A stretch of DNA of 64,000 bases, from positions 698,707 through 762,706 of the forward strand of contig JALUTQ010000018.1 of NCBI GenBank assembly GCA_032718865.1. Direction: 5' to 3'. This document shows positions 1 through 12,983 of the stretch, piece after piece (positions within the stretch are counted from its first letter, which is position 1; each line of letters begins with the position of its first letter). Under the pieces are notes generated by a model. The model was given only the letters and a program-made list of their open reading frames with translations, made no database searches and had not been told where the DNA came from. The stretch is from Tilletia caries (taxonomy: Eukaryota > Basidiomycota > Exobasidiomycetes > Tilletiales > Tilletiaceae). The position numbers and the translations under genes were made by a program.

Positions 1-2643
<2,643 letters not shown>

Positions 2644-2736
2644 GAAGAATCCAAATCGACCATCTGCGGTTTTGCAGATGGACAACCCTCTACTCATCAC
2701 ACATCACGCATCACTTCGCAAGTAGCGTACCAACAA

Positions 2737-3402
2737 TCAAAAGAAATCAATTTGCTCGTACAAGTCCTGGGGGAAAGTGGCTGTGTGATGCGTCTGATTT
2801 ATCAGAAGCCTGATGAGGAAAGGGAGAGTGGTCAGCTCATGGAACAGGTGTACACAGCGCTCTGGGCAAGACAACTCACGGCTGGCGAAAGAGGCTTGCT
2901 GCTGGAAGCCGAGACGGAGACAATTCCGTGGTAGGAACGGCCCGCACTGAGGCGCATAAAACTCGGCGCCCGTCTGTTCGTTGATATACGCCGCCAAGCT
3001 CTCCAACGACCTCGGACCCTGATAAGTCTCCTTCGCGCTGTTCCCGCCCTTCGCCTCGAAGAGCTTCAACGTCGGGAAACCGGCGATGTCAAAAGTCTTA
3101 GAGGCGCTCCTGTTGGAGTCCGCGTCGACTTTGGCTACGACGATGCGGTCTTTTTCGTGTGCGAAGCCGTCGGCGAGCTGTTCGTAGATGGGAGCGAGGT
3201 TCTTGCAGTGGCCGCACCAGGGGGCGAAGAATTCGACGAGGGCCGAGGGGCCGGGCCCGCTGGCGCCGGTGCTGCTGAGGGATTTGAGCTGCGATTCGGG
3301 GTCTTTGGTCCAGTCTGCTACGTTGGAGGCGAAAGTGGTGCTGGGGAGGGAGAGCAGGAGGAGGGCGGAGCCTGTGAGGAGGGTGCTGGGTGAGAGACGC
3401 AT
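2737..3402 (-). CDS. Secreted single-thioredoxin-domain PDI-like protein
   Basis: ATG at 3402 opens a protein with a signal peptide (about residues 1-25, hydrophobic core LLTGSALLLLSLP) and one thioredoxin fold carrying the PDI active site WCGHC (cysteines near residues 63 and 66) and the cis-proline segment AGFPTLKLF. Such proteins form or isomerise disulfides in the secretory pathway. Read straight through, the ORF is 221 aa and stops at 2737. A clean intron (GTGAGT donor at 2879, CTGAC branch-like site, CATCAG acceptor ending 2810) would instead give a 176-residue protein ending SRF at 2802. Neither version ends in a KDEL/HDEL-type signal, and no second thioredoxin domain is visible although PDIs usually have two or more. 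It is divergent from MOG1, with 205 bp between starts. The family is clear but the 3' end is uncertain. Confidence 0.8.
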   Translation of the reverse strand: MRLSPSTLLTGSALLLLSLPSTTFASNVADWTKDPESQLKSLSSTGASGPGPSALVEFFAPWCGHCKNLAPIYEQLADGFAHEKDRIVVAKVDADSNRSASKTFDIAGFPTLKLFEAKGGNSAKETYQGPRSLESLAAYINEQTGAEFYAPQCGPFLPRNCLRLGFQQQASFASRELSCPERCVHLFHELTTLPFLIRLLINQTHHTATFPQDLYEQIDFF

Positions 3403-3607
3403 GGTTTGATGCTTTGCTGTGCTGGGAATGGGCTTGGGATGCTGGGTGGAAGGAAGGAAGGGTGGCCAAAGCGTGTGGACGTGGATCCGAGAGGGTGACG
3501 GTGGAAAGGCTCCGAGCAGGGAGTGGAGCCTTACGGCCGTAGTCGATCGCTGCCATGTGGCTTGCTCACCACCACGCATCCCATACATAACTCACAGGCT
3601 GGTTGCG

Positions 3608-4312
3608 ATGCCGTCGGTTGTGGCAGGAAGCTCGTCCAGTCGTCCGCTGTTCGGCGGGAGCATCGTTGCTGATCTCCCAGCGTCGTGGAAGGACGTCAGG
3701 TGAGTTTCCTTGTCCTTTTCATGTCCAAGTGATGGAGCTCGAACTCATCCTTGCATTTCGAATTCTACAGCGATTTCCGGCAGGTGCCAGACAACCAGGA
3801 GGTCTTTGTCAGTCCAGACACGGATCCCAATGGTGAGGCTTCCCTCATTGTCGAGGTTCTGCAGAAGGTAGACCAGACCGAGCTTGAGGCAGCTGTACGG
3901 TGAGTCAAGTCTCCCATTCCCAAGCATACAGCGAAGACTTGGCTGATATCGTTTGAATTCCAGATTCCATTTCGACTCGATCGCACACGACAACGACGCC
4001 GAAGAGTCACACGTCGTCCGGACATGGAGCCTCGACGGGAAGCCGCAGCCGATGATGCTGAGCGGGACCCAGATGGTGAAGAAGTTCGGCAAGGACTCGG
4101 AAGCGAGTAAATGGGTGGAGATCTGGGTTGCGCTGTGGCGGATCGAAGGCAAGAACGTGGACCTGGTCATGAGCGTCAACGCTTCGGGGTCGGGGTCGGT
4201 GTCGGAAGCGGGCGATGGGGAGGGGCAGTCTGCGCGGGAGGGAGAGGTGGCGCGTATCTTTGAGCGTGCGGCCAGCAGTCTGTCCATTGTTGACCATGGC
4301 CTCTTTGCATGA
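3608..4312 (+). CDS. MOG1: Ran-binding nuclear import factor Mog1
   Basis: Exons 3608-3699, 3771-3899 and 3964-4312 give 189 aa, the usual size for this small single-domain family. The hallmark N-terminal segments are present: LFGGSIVADLP, then RQVPDNQEVF, then SLIVEVLQKV, and HFDSIAHDNDAEES after the second intron. Mog1 binds Ran/Gsp1 and promotes nucleotide release, supporting nuclear protein import. A Ser/Gly/Glu-rich loop lies near residues 150-170 and the protein ends in a short Ala/Ser helix. The start was chosen as the first ATG in frame with the family motif. The upstream region is shared with the divergent PDI-like gene. Confidence 0.93.
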
Positions 4313-4498
4313 GAATCGTTGCGCAACGATGGGTGTGTTTGCTGCTGCCACGCGGTTGGACTGAAAAAAAAAAATTGGCCTGCCTGCCTTCGTTCGCATC
4401 GCTTCCCTCCTTCCTTCTCCCTTCTTCTCTCTCTCTTGGGTTCATCCCCGTCGCCATCCCTCGCACCTCCTCACCCATACGCTCGTCCCTCTCCCATA

Positions 4499-6508
4499 AT
4501 GTCTCCTGCCCCCATCGCAGACGCAAGCTCATCCACCGCAGCAATGTCCCACACCGGCCCTTACCTCGACCCTTCCCATGCACTCGAACACCTCAAGACC
4601 TACGACACTCCAGATGGTCTCTCGGTCCAGGACCTGATGTCCTCCGCCAAGCACGGTGGCCTGACCTACAACGACCTCCTCATCCTGCCCGGCTACATCG
4701 ACTTCCCAGCGTCAGAAGTACCCCTGCTCACACGCGTCACCCGCAACGTCGCCCTCAACACACCCTTCCTCTCCGCACCCATGGACACCGTCACCGAGAC
4801 ACAGATGGCAATCAGCATGGCCCTCATGGGCGGCCTCGGCGTCATCCACAACAACGTCAGCCCCGAGGAGCAGGCACAGATGGTCCGCAACGTCAAGAAG
4901 TTCGAGAACGGATTCATCACCGAGCCCTTATGTCTTACCCCGAGCGAGACTGTCGGCGACGTCCTCGACATCAAGCAGCGCTTTGGCTTCGGCGGTATCC
5001 CCATCACTGGTGCGTATTTTATTCTCGTTCCTTGGCTTCTTTCTCATTTCCCCTCTCCCTCCTTTTCCCGCTGGCAAAACGCAAACGCATGCGCCAAGCT
5101 CGTGTATGATGAGAAAACTTTGATTATGCTGTTAACCTTCGTTCTGCTTAGGGCCGTCCTTAGACTTGGACTGGTCGCTGCAGACTTCTCAATCCATGTC
5201 CACTGACACACGAGCACCTCCCCCAACCTTCTCCCTAACCCCTCAACCTGTTCCCACTTCTCACTCAGATCACTGACTTGCCTTTTTCTGTTCCCCTCTC
5301 TGTCCATTCCCTCTATGTGGCCTCACACAGACACCGGCAAACTTCACGGCAAGCTTCTCGGTATCGTCACCGCCCGCGACGTCCAGTTCCGGGACCCTTC
5401 TCTGCCTCTCAGTGATGTCATGACAAAGGACCTCGTCACTGCGCCCAAGGGCATCACTCTCGAGCAAGCCAACTCCATACTCCGCGACTCGAAGAAGGGC
5501 AAGCTTCCCATTGTCGACAATGACGGCCGTCTCGTCTCCCTCCTTGCCCGGTCCGACTTGCTCAAGAACCAAAACTACCCCTTGGCAAACAAGCGGCCCG
5601 ACACCAAGCAGCTCTACTGTGCCGCTGCTGTGGGGACTCGGCCTTCGGACCAGGAACGTCTGCGTCTGCTCGTCGAGGCCGGTCTCGACATTGTCGTCCT
5701 CGACTCATCTCAGGGGAACAGCGTTTACCAGATGGACATGATTCGCTGGATCAAGTCGACCTTCCCCTCCCTCGAGGTCGTTGCTGGTAACGTCGTCACC
5801 CGCGAACAGGCTGCGAACCTCATTGCCGCTGGCGCCGATGCGCTCCGGGTCGGCATGGGCTCCGGCTCCATCTGCATTACCCAGGAAGTCATGGCTGTCG
5901 GTCGACCCCAAGGCACGGCTGTCTACGCCGTCTCGAGCTTTGCGGCTCAGTTTGGCGTACCCGTCATTGCCGACGGTGGTATCGGCAACGTCGGCCACAT
6001 TGCCAAGGCCCTCGCCCTCGGTGCCAGCGCTGTCATGATGGGCGGCCTTCTCGCCGGTACCACGGAGTCGCCTGGCGACTACTTTTACCGCGACGGGAAG
6101 CGATTGAAGGGGTACCGCGGTATGGGTTCCATCGAGGCTATGGAGCACCAGAAGACCAAGAAGTCGGCGAGTGGTAAGGCGTCGGCAACAGGAGGCGCTG
6201 CGGCGAAGGCGGCCACTGGCGACGAGAACGCGGCCACGCAACGGTACTTCTCCGAGTCGGACGCCGTCAAGGTTGCCCAGGGTGTCTCGGGCGCGGTGCA
6301 AGATAAGGGGTCGGTGCTCAAGTTTGTGCCGTACCTGTACACGGGCGTGCAGCACTCGCTGCAGGACATGGGTGTGCGCAGCCTGGCTGGGCTGAGGAAG
6401 GAGGTGCAGGAGGGGCGGGTGCGGTTCGAGTTGCGGACTGCGTCTGCTCAGGTTGAGGGTGGTGTGCACGGGTTGGTGAACTATGAGAAGAGGCTCTTCT
6501 CGTCGTAG
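4499..6508 (+). CDS. IMD2: Inosine-5'-monophosphate dehydrogenase
   Basis: Two exons (4499-5009 and 5331-6508, with a 321-nt intron) encode 562 aa, slightly longer than the usual ~520-aa fungal enzyme. It oxidises IMP to XMP with NAD+, the committed step of guanine nucleotide synthesis. Visible features are the N-terminal [15 protein letters not shown] and SAPMDTVTE segments, a CBS pair spanning the intron (about residues 130-250), the catalytic loop [11 protein letters not shown] with Cys near residue 352, VIADGGI, and the GYRGMGS flap start. An Ala/Gly/Lys-rich insertion (about residues 440-465, around [13 protein letters not shown]) lengthens the flap region. The start ATG follows a pyrimidine-rich leader. 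The gene converges with RMI1, stops 253 bp apart. The choice of yeast paralogue symbol is nominal. Confidence 0.97.
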
Positions 6509-6760
6509 GCCCTCTCACCCCGTCCTCGCCCTCTATTCGTACGTTCAACTTTTTTTTTCTTTTTTTTTCTCCCTTTCGTCTGTACTATCTGTCTCCCCCC
6601 ACTCTTCTCCTATGCATGTTCTCAACTCGTACCTTTACCCCCAAGCTGGCTTCTCAGCCTCCTTCAAAACGCAATTCGCATCGAACATACATCTTACATC
6701 CCTCACATCCTCTCCTTCCACGTTGACGAAAGATACTGTTCTGATTGAACTGGGGCCAGG

Positions 6761-8090
6761 TCATCCCTGCCCAGGCGGTTCTTCCTCGGGTTCGGGGGAT
6801 TTCCTGGAGAGGCGAGTTCAGCGGGAAAGCAGAAAGGGAAGGCAACGATGAAAGGTGGGAGGAGGGGTGAAAGACGTACCCTAATCGGACGCGTAGGGAA
6901 TTTGTGAGGATGTACTCTGCGCGAGCTTCTAGTTCTGGTATGCTCCCGCCGAGGATCTCGACTTCGCCTGGTCGGAGGAGGACCTGGATACCGTCGTGAA
7001 GGAGCGTGCTAAGGTCATCATGAGAAGAAGACGTCGAAGTTGACGCGAGGAGAGGGGAACGTACCTGACCGCGTCGTACCTCCGAGCCTTTCAGCAAGAC
7101 TTTACACCCCAACAACGTCCTCTGCGGCCCCTGCTCCCTCACCTCCTCCCCCCCTTCCTCATCCTCCCTCCTGCCATTCATCGACAACGCCTCGATCCGA
7201 GAGTGCTCAAAGGCAGGCAGGAGTAACTCGGCATGTCCGTCGGACAGGTGGAGCCTGATCAGACTCCGTGGGTAGATCGTCGGGTTGGAGAGGGAGGCGA
7301 GCTGCGTTTCGGACGAGTGGAAGGCTGACATGTGATCTTCCTCTCCTTCTTGTTGTTGGGCTTGGTCCTCGGCGGCTTGTTGGCGGTCTTCGCGCTGGCG
7401 ACGGTCGTGCTCGGCTGCTGCGCCTGAGGCGGCTTGGTTTGAGTTGGAGTGCGGCAGGCGTGGAGGGGCTAGACGGGCTTCTTTTAGGGCGGCGAGGACG
7501 TCGAGTTGGGTTTGGGCTGGGATACCGACGTCTTTTGTGAATCGTTCCAATTCCATCCCAATGAAAGATGTGTTCCGAGGATCAATTCAAAAAAAAAAAG
7601 TCTGTTGGGTTCAACCCTCGACATGGGAGCAGGAGTAGGGGGGGGGGGGGGGTGAATGACTCACCCATTATTCCCACGATCTGAAGAAGTATGCCCCGAT
7701 TCCGCTCGCCGAGTCTGTGCTTATGCCTGGTGAGGACATCGGCCGGAAGGACGCCGTTCTCGGTCGAGTCCGCCAGGTCGGCGTGCAGGAGTTGTTGGTT
7801 GGTCTGCCGGATGAGGGTCCGGTCTGTCGGTCTTGCGGGAAGGGCAGATTCGAGGAGGTACTCGACGCAGCCTTCTCTGTAGGAAACGTAAGGGTATCAG
7901 ACGTAACGTGAGCTCTGAAGAACGGATTTAAGAAGGGCGAAGATGAAGGAGGAAAGGAGAGGAGAACGTACAGCCATTCTTGACGGACGGTCATTGTGGG
8001 ATAGCGAGCCCGGAGCCAGCTGGAGAGGACGGCAGGGACGACGCTGTTCGTCGCTGGCTGGTTGCGACTGCTACTGCCTGCACTTGCCAT
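6761..8090 (-). CDS. RMI1: RecQ-mediated genome instability protein 1 (Rmi1)
   Basis: Five exons on the minus strand (8090-7972, 7876-7665, 7531-7065, 6983-6880, 6803-6761) join in frame to 314 aa. The order is an N-terminal helical DUF1767-like part (VLSSWLRARYP, then LLHADLADSTENGVLP), a segment DVGIPAQTQLDVL matching the start of the OB fold, a variable Gln/Glu/Arg-rich insertion, then the OB-fold end: LLGCKVLLKGSEVRRG joined by splicing to QVLLRPGEVEILGGSIPEL. The splice 7064/6984 restores the family spacing between the VRRG and VLLRPGEVEILGG strands. Rmi1 binds Top3 and Sgs1/BLM and stimulates dissolution of double Holliday junctions. It is divergent from the DUF1917 gene, and the intergenic region carries MluI-box-like sequences. 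Confidence 0.88.
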
Positions 8091-8184
8091 CTCTCACTCA
8101 TAACAGAATGCTCGCGTTGGAAGGATGACATGAGTGTGGTGATGGAAGTGTTGTTCTCTGACCCTGTCACTGAGAAGAACCCGA

Positions 8185-8219
8185 ACGCGTCGCGTCGCGT
8201 CGTTCCAGATGACGCGCTT
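8185..8219. promoter_or_regulatory. MluI cell-cycle-box-like cluster between RMI1 and the DUF1917 gene
   Basis: ACGCGT at 8185-8190 is followed at once by repeated CGCGTCG and by GACGCG near 8211, within the 229-bp divergent promoter. In yeasts ACGCGT is bound by MBF and drives G1/S expression of DNA replication and repair genes, which would suit RMI1. Binding in this organism is inferred; chance occurrence in GC-rich DNA is possible. Confidence 0.35.
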
Positions 8220-8319
8220 GGGCCGCAGACTAGAGAGCAACACTTTTTTGAGAAGATCGGTTCTCCTTACCGACTACCATCATCGTCTGAACGACTGAAC
8301 GAGCGGGTAGCTGCCAGCA

Positions 8320-10293
8320 ATGCCACACTTCGATCATCTACCTCGTGAGGAGAGCGAGACCGAGACCGAGACCGAGACCGAATCGTCGTCATCCGTTGGA
8401 GTCGTCAGAACCAAGACCAAGCCCAGCAAGCCGAAACGGGACATCCTCGCATGGACAGAGAACGTCACCAAGGAATCGCTGGACGACTTCCTCAGCGCGC
8501 ATCAGCCCTCGAAGACAAAAAACTCCGCAGACGGGTGGATCTGGGTTCGGAGTGCTCGGAATCCCCATGCGAATCTGAGCCGGGAGGAGAAGGAGTTCTT
8601 TGGGGAGGCTGTGGGGCAGGCGATGCAAGTGGCGGAAGATGTGATGAAGAAGGCGGAGGAGATCAAGGTGAGTCGGAAAGAGAGGGTCCCATTTCTTCTT
8701 CTGACTCTGTAGAACTTCTGACTTAAACTTCTTCCGACTGATAGAACGATCCCAATGTTCCGGTGCGAACGTCGAAGAAGGGACCGGGTCGCAGAGATCA
8801 GCTCAACAAACAGGGCGACATCCTGCTTGCCGAGCTCAAGAAAATCGGTGAGCTCCTGTGTCCCCAACTCTTTCTCCCTCTTCCGAGCTTTCGGAGTCCG
8901 GACAGCGTTTGACTGATGCTCCTGTCGTTCTCAAGGAACATCCTCACCCGCCCTCGCGACTGGTAAATGGATGTGGTTCGAACCGGCGGAGAAAGTCGAC
9001 ACCCTCTTTTCCGTCCTAGCTCGCTCCCTGATCGACGGACCCTTGGCGAGATTGGGATATAACGAACCCGAGGGGCCCGTGGTACATACGCTCAAAGTCG
9101 CCACTGCGGATTCGGCTAAATCTGATGACAGGAAGGATCAACAGTTTCTCATATGCTTGTACTTTGACAGCATTTGGGAGAAGAAGCATGCCAAGGAGGT
9201 GAGTTACTGAGCTTGCTTGAAGCAATCCGTCCCTGCAACAGCTGATCAAGGTACTTTCATTTCATAGGTCCTTCACTCCCTTGCTGCCGAGCACGGAGTG
9301 CACCATCCCTCAGCCGCCAAAGCCGACCTGTACACCTACGTCAACCTGACTTCAAATCACCCAACCAAAGCACGCTCATCGAACTGGCGCCCGACCGAGC
9401 TCATCCTGACGGACGTCTATGACGACCTCAAGGAGGCCTTTTGGCAGATGAAGAAGAGTGGGGACTGGGACCGGGCGGAGAAGGAGGATCGGGAGCAGTT
9501 TCGGAAGATCGTTGGGGGGAGGGGGAGCTTGGGTGTGGGAGAGGCGGGGGGTGGACCTGGCTTGGCGGCGGGCGTGGGTGAGAAGGTGAAAGGGAAAGGG
9601 AAGGGTAAGAAGGATGACGGCGACGAACGGACAGGCACGGAGTCAAAGCCAAATTCGCCCCCTACAAAAGTAGATCGGCACCCCTCGGCAACTGCAGGAG
9701 TCGGAGACCTCCAGGCAACAGCGTCGGGCTCTTCAACTAAGATCATGCCTCCACCGCGTACAAAGGTCATCAAGCCGACCATCGTAGCCGGGAAGCCGAT
9801 CGCGTTCGCCCAGGACTCTGACTCGGAGGAGGACGACGAGGCCGAGGCGGAGCGGGCGAGGGAGCGGGCTCGACGGGGTGGACTGGCGCGGTTAGCCGCG
9901 CGCGAAGGGACCAAAGCCTCAGCTCGGCCTGCGAAACCATTCATCTCACATGGTCCGCGAGTCGATACGGAGCGTCCTTCTGCTCCCCAAGTTTCGAACG
10001 GAAAAAAACGCTCGCTTGGTGCGATGCAGAGTGGAGGGGACGGTGATGCGTCTGAGACGGAGTCGGAAACGGAGTCGGAATCGGAGGAGGAGGAGGAGGA
10101 TGCGAAGGTTGATAGGAGGGTGATCCCTCCGACGAAGCGTGTGCGCTTGGGTGGGAATGGGCGGGCTGCGTCTGGGTCTGGGTCGGGGTCAGGGTCAGGG
10201 ACAGGGGCGGGGAAAGGGAAGCAGCCTGTTCGTGGGACGGCCCGGGCATCGTCGGTTTCCTCGCAGGCGTCTTCGGGGACGGCGAGCGAGTGA
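8320..10293 (+). CDS. DUF1917 / BLES03 (C11orf68-like) family protein
   Basis: Exons 8320-8667, 8745-8847, 8936-9198 and 9268-10293 give 579 aa. The N-terminal half (about residues 40-310) matches the DUF1917 family, which adopts an eIF4E-like fold: GWIWVRSARNP, then GKWMWFEPAEKVD, a hydrophobic FLICLYFDSIWEKKHA segment and YVNLTSNHPTKARSSNW. The biochemical role of this family is not established; RNA-cap or nucleotide binding is only suggested by the fold. The C-terminal half is low complexity: acidic SDSEEDDEAEAE, an Arg/Ala stretch, an ETESETESESEEEEE run and a (GS)n tail, so probably disordered. The start is the first ATG after the divergent promoter, followed by an ETETETETE repeat. Confidence 0.82.
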
Positions 10294-10733
10294 AAGGAAA
10301 GGTGCGATGCGAACTCGATCTCGACTTAGGTCTACCCTCATGAATACCATTTTGCCTTACGTCTCGGGAAACATGGCCCTCAATAGACGCTGTCAAGGCT
10401 TCCCCAATTTTGCTCTGTATAATCCCCCTGCTGTAGCACACCCATCATCGCATCATCAACAAAGAACTAAAGGTTTCGCTCCCCCAATCCTGTCCTGGCC
10501 CAACTTGACTTGACTCTGGGGCGAGCTTGAGGGAGAGCGACGTCTTGTAGAGCCTGATGATGCCGTCGATCTTGCCATCGATGAGATCACGATTCCCTCG
10601 CTTCCTGCGATGCCCCATGGACGCCGTTATTCTTCCATCATCAATTTCTTTCTTCTCGACGACTACGACGACGATCATCGTTCTGACACCGACACAAGCT
10701 GACCCTCTCTTTCCCTCTCTGTCTTTGGAAAAG
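10294..10733. other. Intergenic region
   Basis: No supported gene lies here. It holds the 3' flank of the DUF1917 gene and the 5' leader of the acyltransferase. An in-frame ATG at 10557 would extend the downstream protein by 59 residues, but the extension is Ser/Thr/Ile-rich with no family similarity, so I treat it as leader. Confidence 0.6.
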
Positions 10734-12239
10734 ATGTTGGCCTCCCGCTTTGCTCAGTCCTGTGTTCACTCCGCCCCTCCCCCTGCTCCGGCAAATGAAG
10801 CCAGCACCCCGTCTTCCTTTGACCTAATCCTTCCAGATGGTCAAACTCTGCACGTCAAAGTCCAGCCTGCTTCTTCCTCGGCTTCTTCTGCAACAAAGCA
10901 GAGTGAGATCTCCGTCACGTCCTCCGCCGCAGAGGACGAGACTCTGTACACGATCGCGCTCCAACACCCTGCGCCGGAATTCGCATCGCCCACGGAAGAA
11001 CCGGACGACAACTCGCTCCATGCGCGCTCGCTCCGCGCGCCGCAGATCCTCCGGCTGGGTCCCGCCGACTCCTTGTCGGAGAACGCGACGGAGACGGAGG
11101 TGTGGAACATCCAGTATGTGATCTTCACACTGTGGCCCGAACAGGAACTGGTCGTGCTTACGCCGCGGGCGATCGAAGATGCCGGCTTGGACGGTCTGCG
11201 ACGACGGATTTTGACGTCGGGTATGGCGGTTGAACAACCGGCTGCGAAGTCTGACTCTGATGCGGTCTCGAAGAGTTCGGGCGCTCTCTTGTTACTTCGG
11301 TCTTCGTTCTGGGCAGGCGCGGGACAGGGCGCCTTGGAAGGAACGGCCTTCGCACCCTGGATTCTCCCCCGCCCACTCCAAAGCGCCCTAACCCGGACCC
11401 ACACCCCCTCCATAATCCCACACCTCACCCCCCCGCGATCCCCGCTGCCCAAACCGACGTACAAAGTCGAGGGACCCCTGTACGTGCGCTACATCCCGCA
11501 CCTGAAACAGACGCTCTCCTTCCGCCTCGTGGACCCGGAGGACGGAAAGGATGTGGAAAACTTCGCGAAGTGGCAAGATTCGGACCGGGTTCATGCGGGC
11601 TGGCGTCAGCGGTCGCCTACGCTCGATGAACATCGCGCGTATCTCCGCAGCACACACGAGTCGTCGAGCTCCCTGGGTCTGATTGGGTATTGGGACGAGG
11701 AGCCGTGGGGGTATGTGGAGGTGTATTGGGTTAAGGAGAGCAATATCGCGCCGTTCTTTGGGGTGCGGGAGTTTGATCGCGGCTTTCATGCGCTTGTGGG
11801 GGAGGAGAAGTTTAGGGGCGAGCATCGTGTGCGGGCGTGGATGAGCAGTGTGCTGCATGTGAGTTTTCTTTCCCGAAGTCTTTCGCCCCCCTCCGTCACT
11901 GACATTTTTTTCTTTGATGTCCCCAATCAAATGTGCATCTTATAGATGATCTTCCTCCTGGATCCACGCACCGACCGCGCCGTGTCCGAGCCTCGCGCAA
12001 GTAACGCCAAGATGGTCAACTACGAATGTCTGAATGGCGGGCATGTCGAGAAGGTGAGTTTTGGAGGGCGGGTGCAAAGTACCTGAACTCGATTCTCTGA
12101 CCTTAGCTCCCCCTCTCTCTGACAGTTCATCGACCTCGGCCACAAGCGCGCTGCCCTCGTCCTCTTTCCGCGAGAACGGTTCTTCCAGCTGTGCCCCATG
12201 GCCTGGACGCCTCAGCCATCAGCGTCGTCACAAAAGTAG
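10734..12239 (+). CDS. Siderophore-type N5-hydroxyornithine acyltransferase (SidF/SidL, IucB/AlcB-like GNAT)
   Basis: Exons 10734-11858, 11946-12053 and 12126-12239 give 448 aa. The C-terminal ~190 residues carry the AlcB-like GNAT signature of fungal siderophore enzymes: ARVHAGWRQRSPT-like DSDRVHAGWRQ, LGLIGYWDEEPWGYVEVYWV, FDRGFHALVGEEKFRG, FLLDPRTDRAVSEPRASN and HKRAALVLFPRERFF. Relatives transfer an acyl group from acyl-CoA to N5-hydroxyornithine, the second step of hydroxamate siderophore assembly. The N-terminal half (about 1-230) is more variable, as in SidF. No NRPS, ornithine monooxygenase or siderophore transporter is nearby, so the gene is not in a visible cluster. The substrate (acetyl, mevalonyl or other) cannot be read from sequence. 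Confidence 0.87.
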
Positions 12240-12983
12240 AAGAAGGAAGAGGATCTGGATCAGCTCTCAAGGAGTACACATACAAAGGCACTAGAAACGG
12301 CTCAGGAAATCAACCACGCAAGTGACTGGACTGGACAGGAGTATCAAAGTTCTTCTTCTCATTGGGTTGCATGATAATCTTTTCTTTTTCGAAACAAGTA
12401 CATGTGCTGTGTGAATGGTAGACGCGAGAGAGAGAGAGAGGGAGAGAGAGAGAGAGAGCGAAAGGAGGTGGGTTGGGAAAAGACAATCGCAGGAGGGTTT
12501 GGAAAGAGGGTAAAAACAGTAGAGCAACCCCAGGAGTGGAAGAACGAATTACGATGGGGGGTAGACTGAAGAGGGGGAGCGCGACTAGGGCAAGAGAGAT
12601 GAGGGCTGGCAGGGTGGTGGGAAATCCAGATACGCAGCAGCGTCCCTGGCCCTGGCCCTTTCCCCGTTCTCCATCCCGAGCTGCAAGGGAGATCCCGATG
12701 TTGAAATTGTAAAGGGCGGATGGGAATGTAGGCGTGATGACTGAAACCAGACCGAAGGGGATGTCGTGACGAGGGGAACTTGAGATTGTACCGAGGAGAT
12801 ACGACTTTGGACGCGGGCCTTGTAAGATGTTGTGGTGACAGAGTCTCCTTTGCTTGAGGACGAGCTCATTGGAAAAGGGTTCGCGCAGGCCTTGGGGTTA
12901 CCATCGGGATAATGTTGTATTCATCGGTCCTCTACCGGTCGAGTTTGAGATGAATGCAAACTTTTCTTTGGGGGGAACGCCCC
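12240..12983. other. Intergenic region with a GA microsatellite and a doubtful small ORF
   Basis: A GA-repeat tract lies at about 12427-12460. A minus-strand ORF (12869-12585, 94 aa, starting MSSSSSKGDS) sits 115 bp downstream of CAF40 in the same orientation. It has no recognisable domain and I cannot support it as a gene beyond its open frame. The rest looks like the 3' flanks of the acyltransferase and CAF40. Confidence 0.4.

Noticed and set aside
5705..6469. Long minus-strand ORF opposite IMP dehydrogenase
   Set aside because: It is a shadow of a GC-rich coding strand; Arg/His-rich with no domain, fully inside a conserved gene.
10557..10733. N-terminal extension of the siderophore acyltransferase
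   Set aside because: The extension is open but unlike the family and follows no Kozak-like context; the start at 10734 is preferred.
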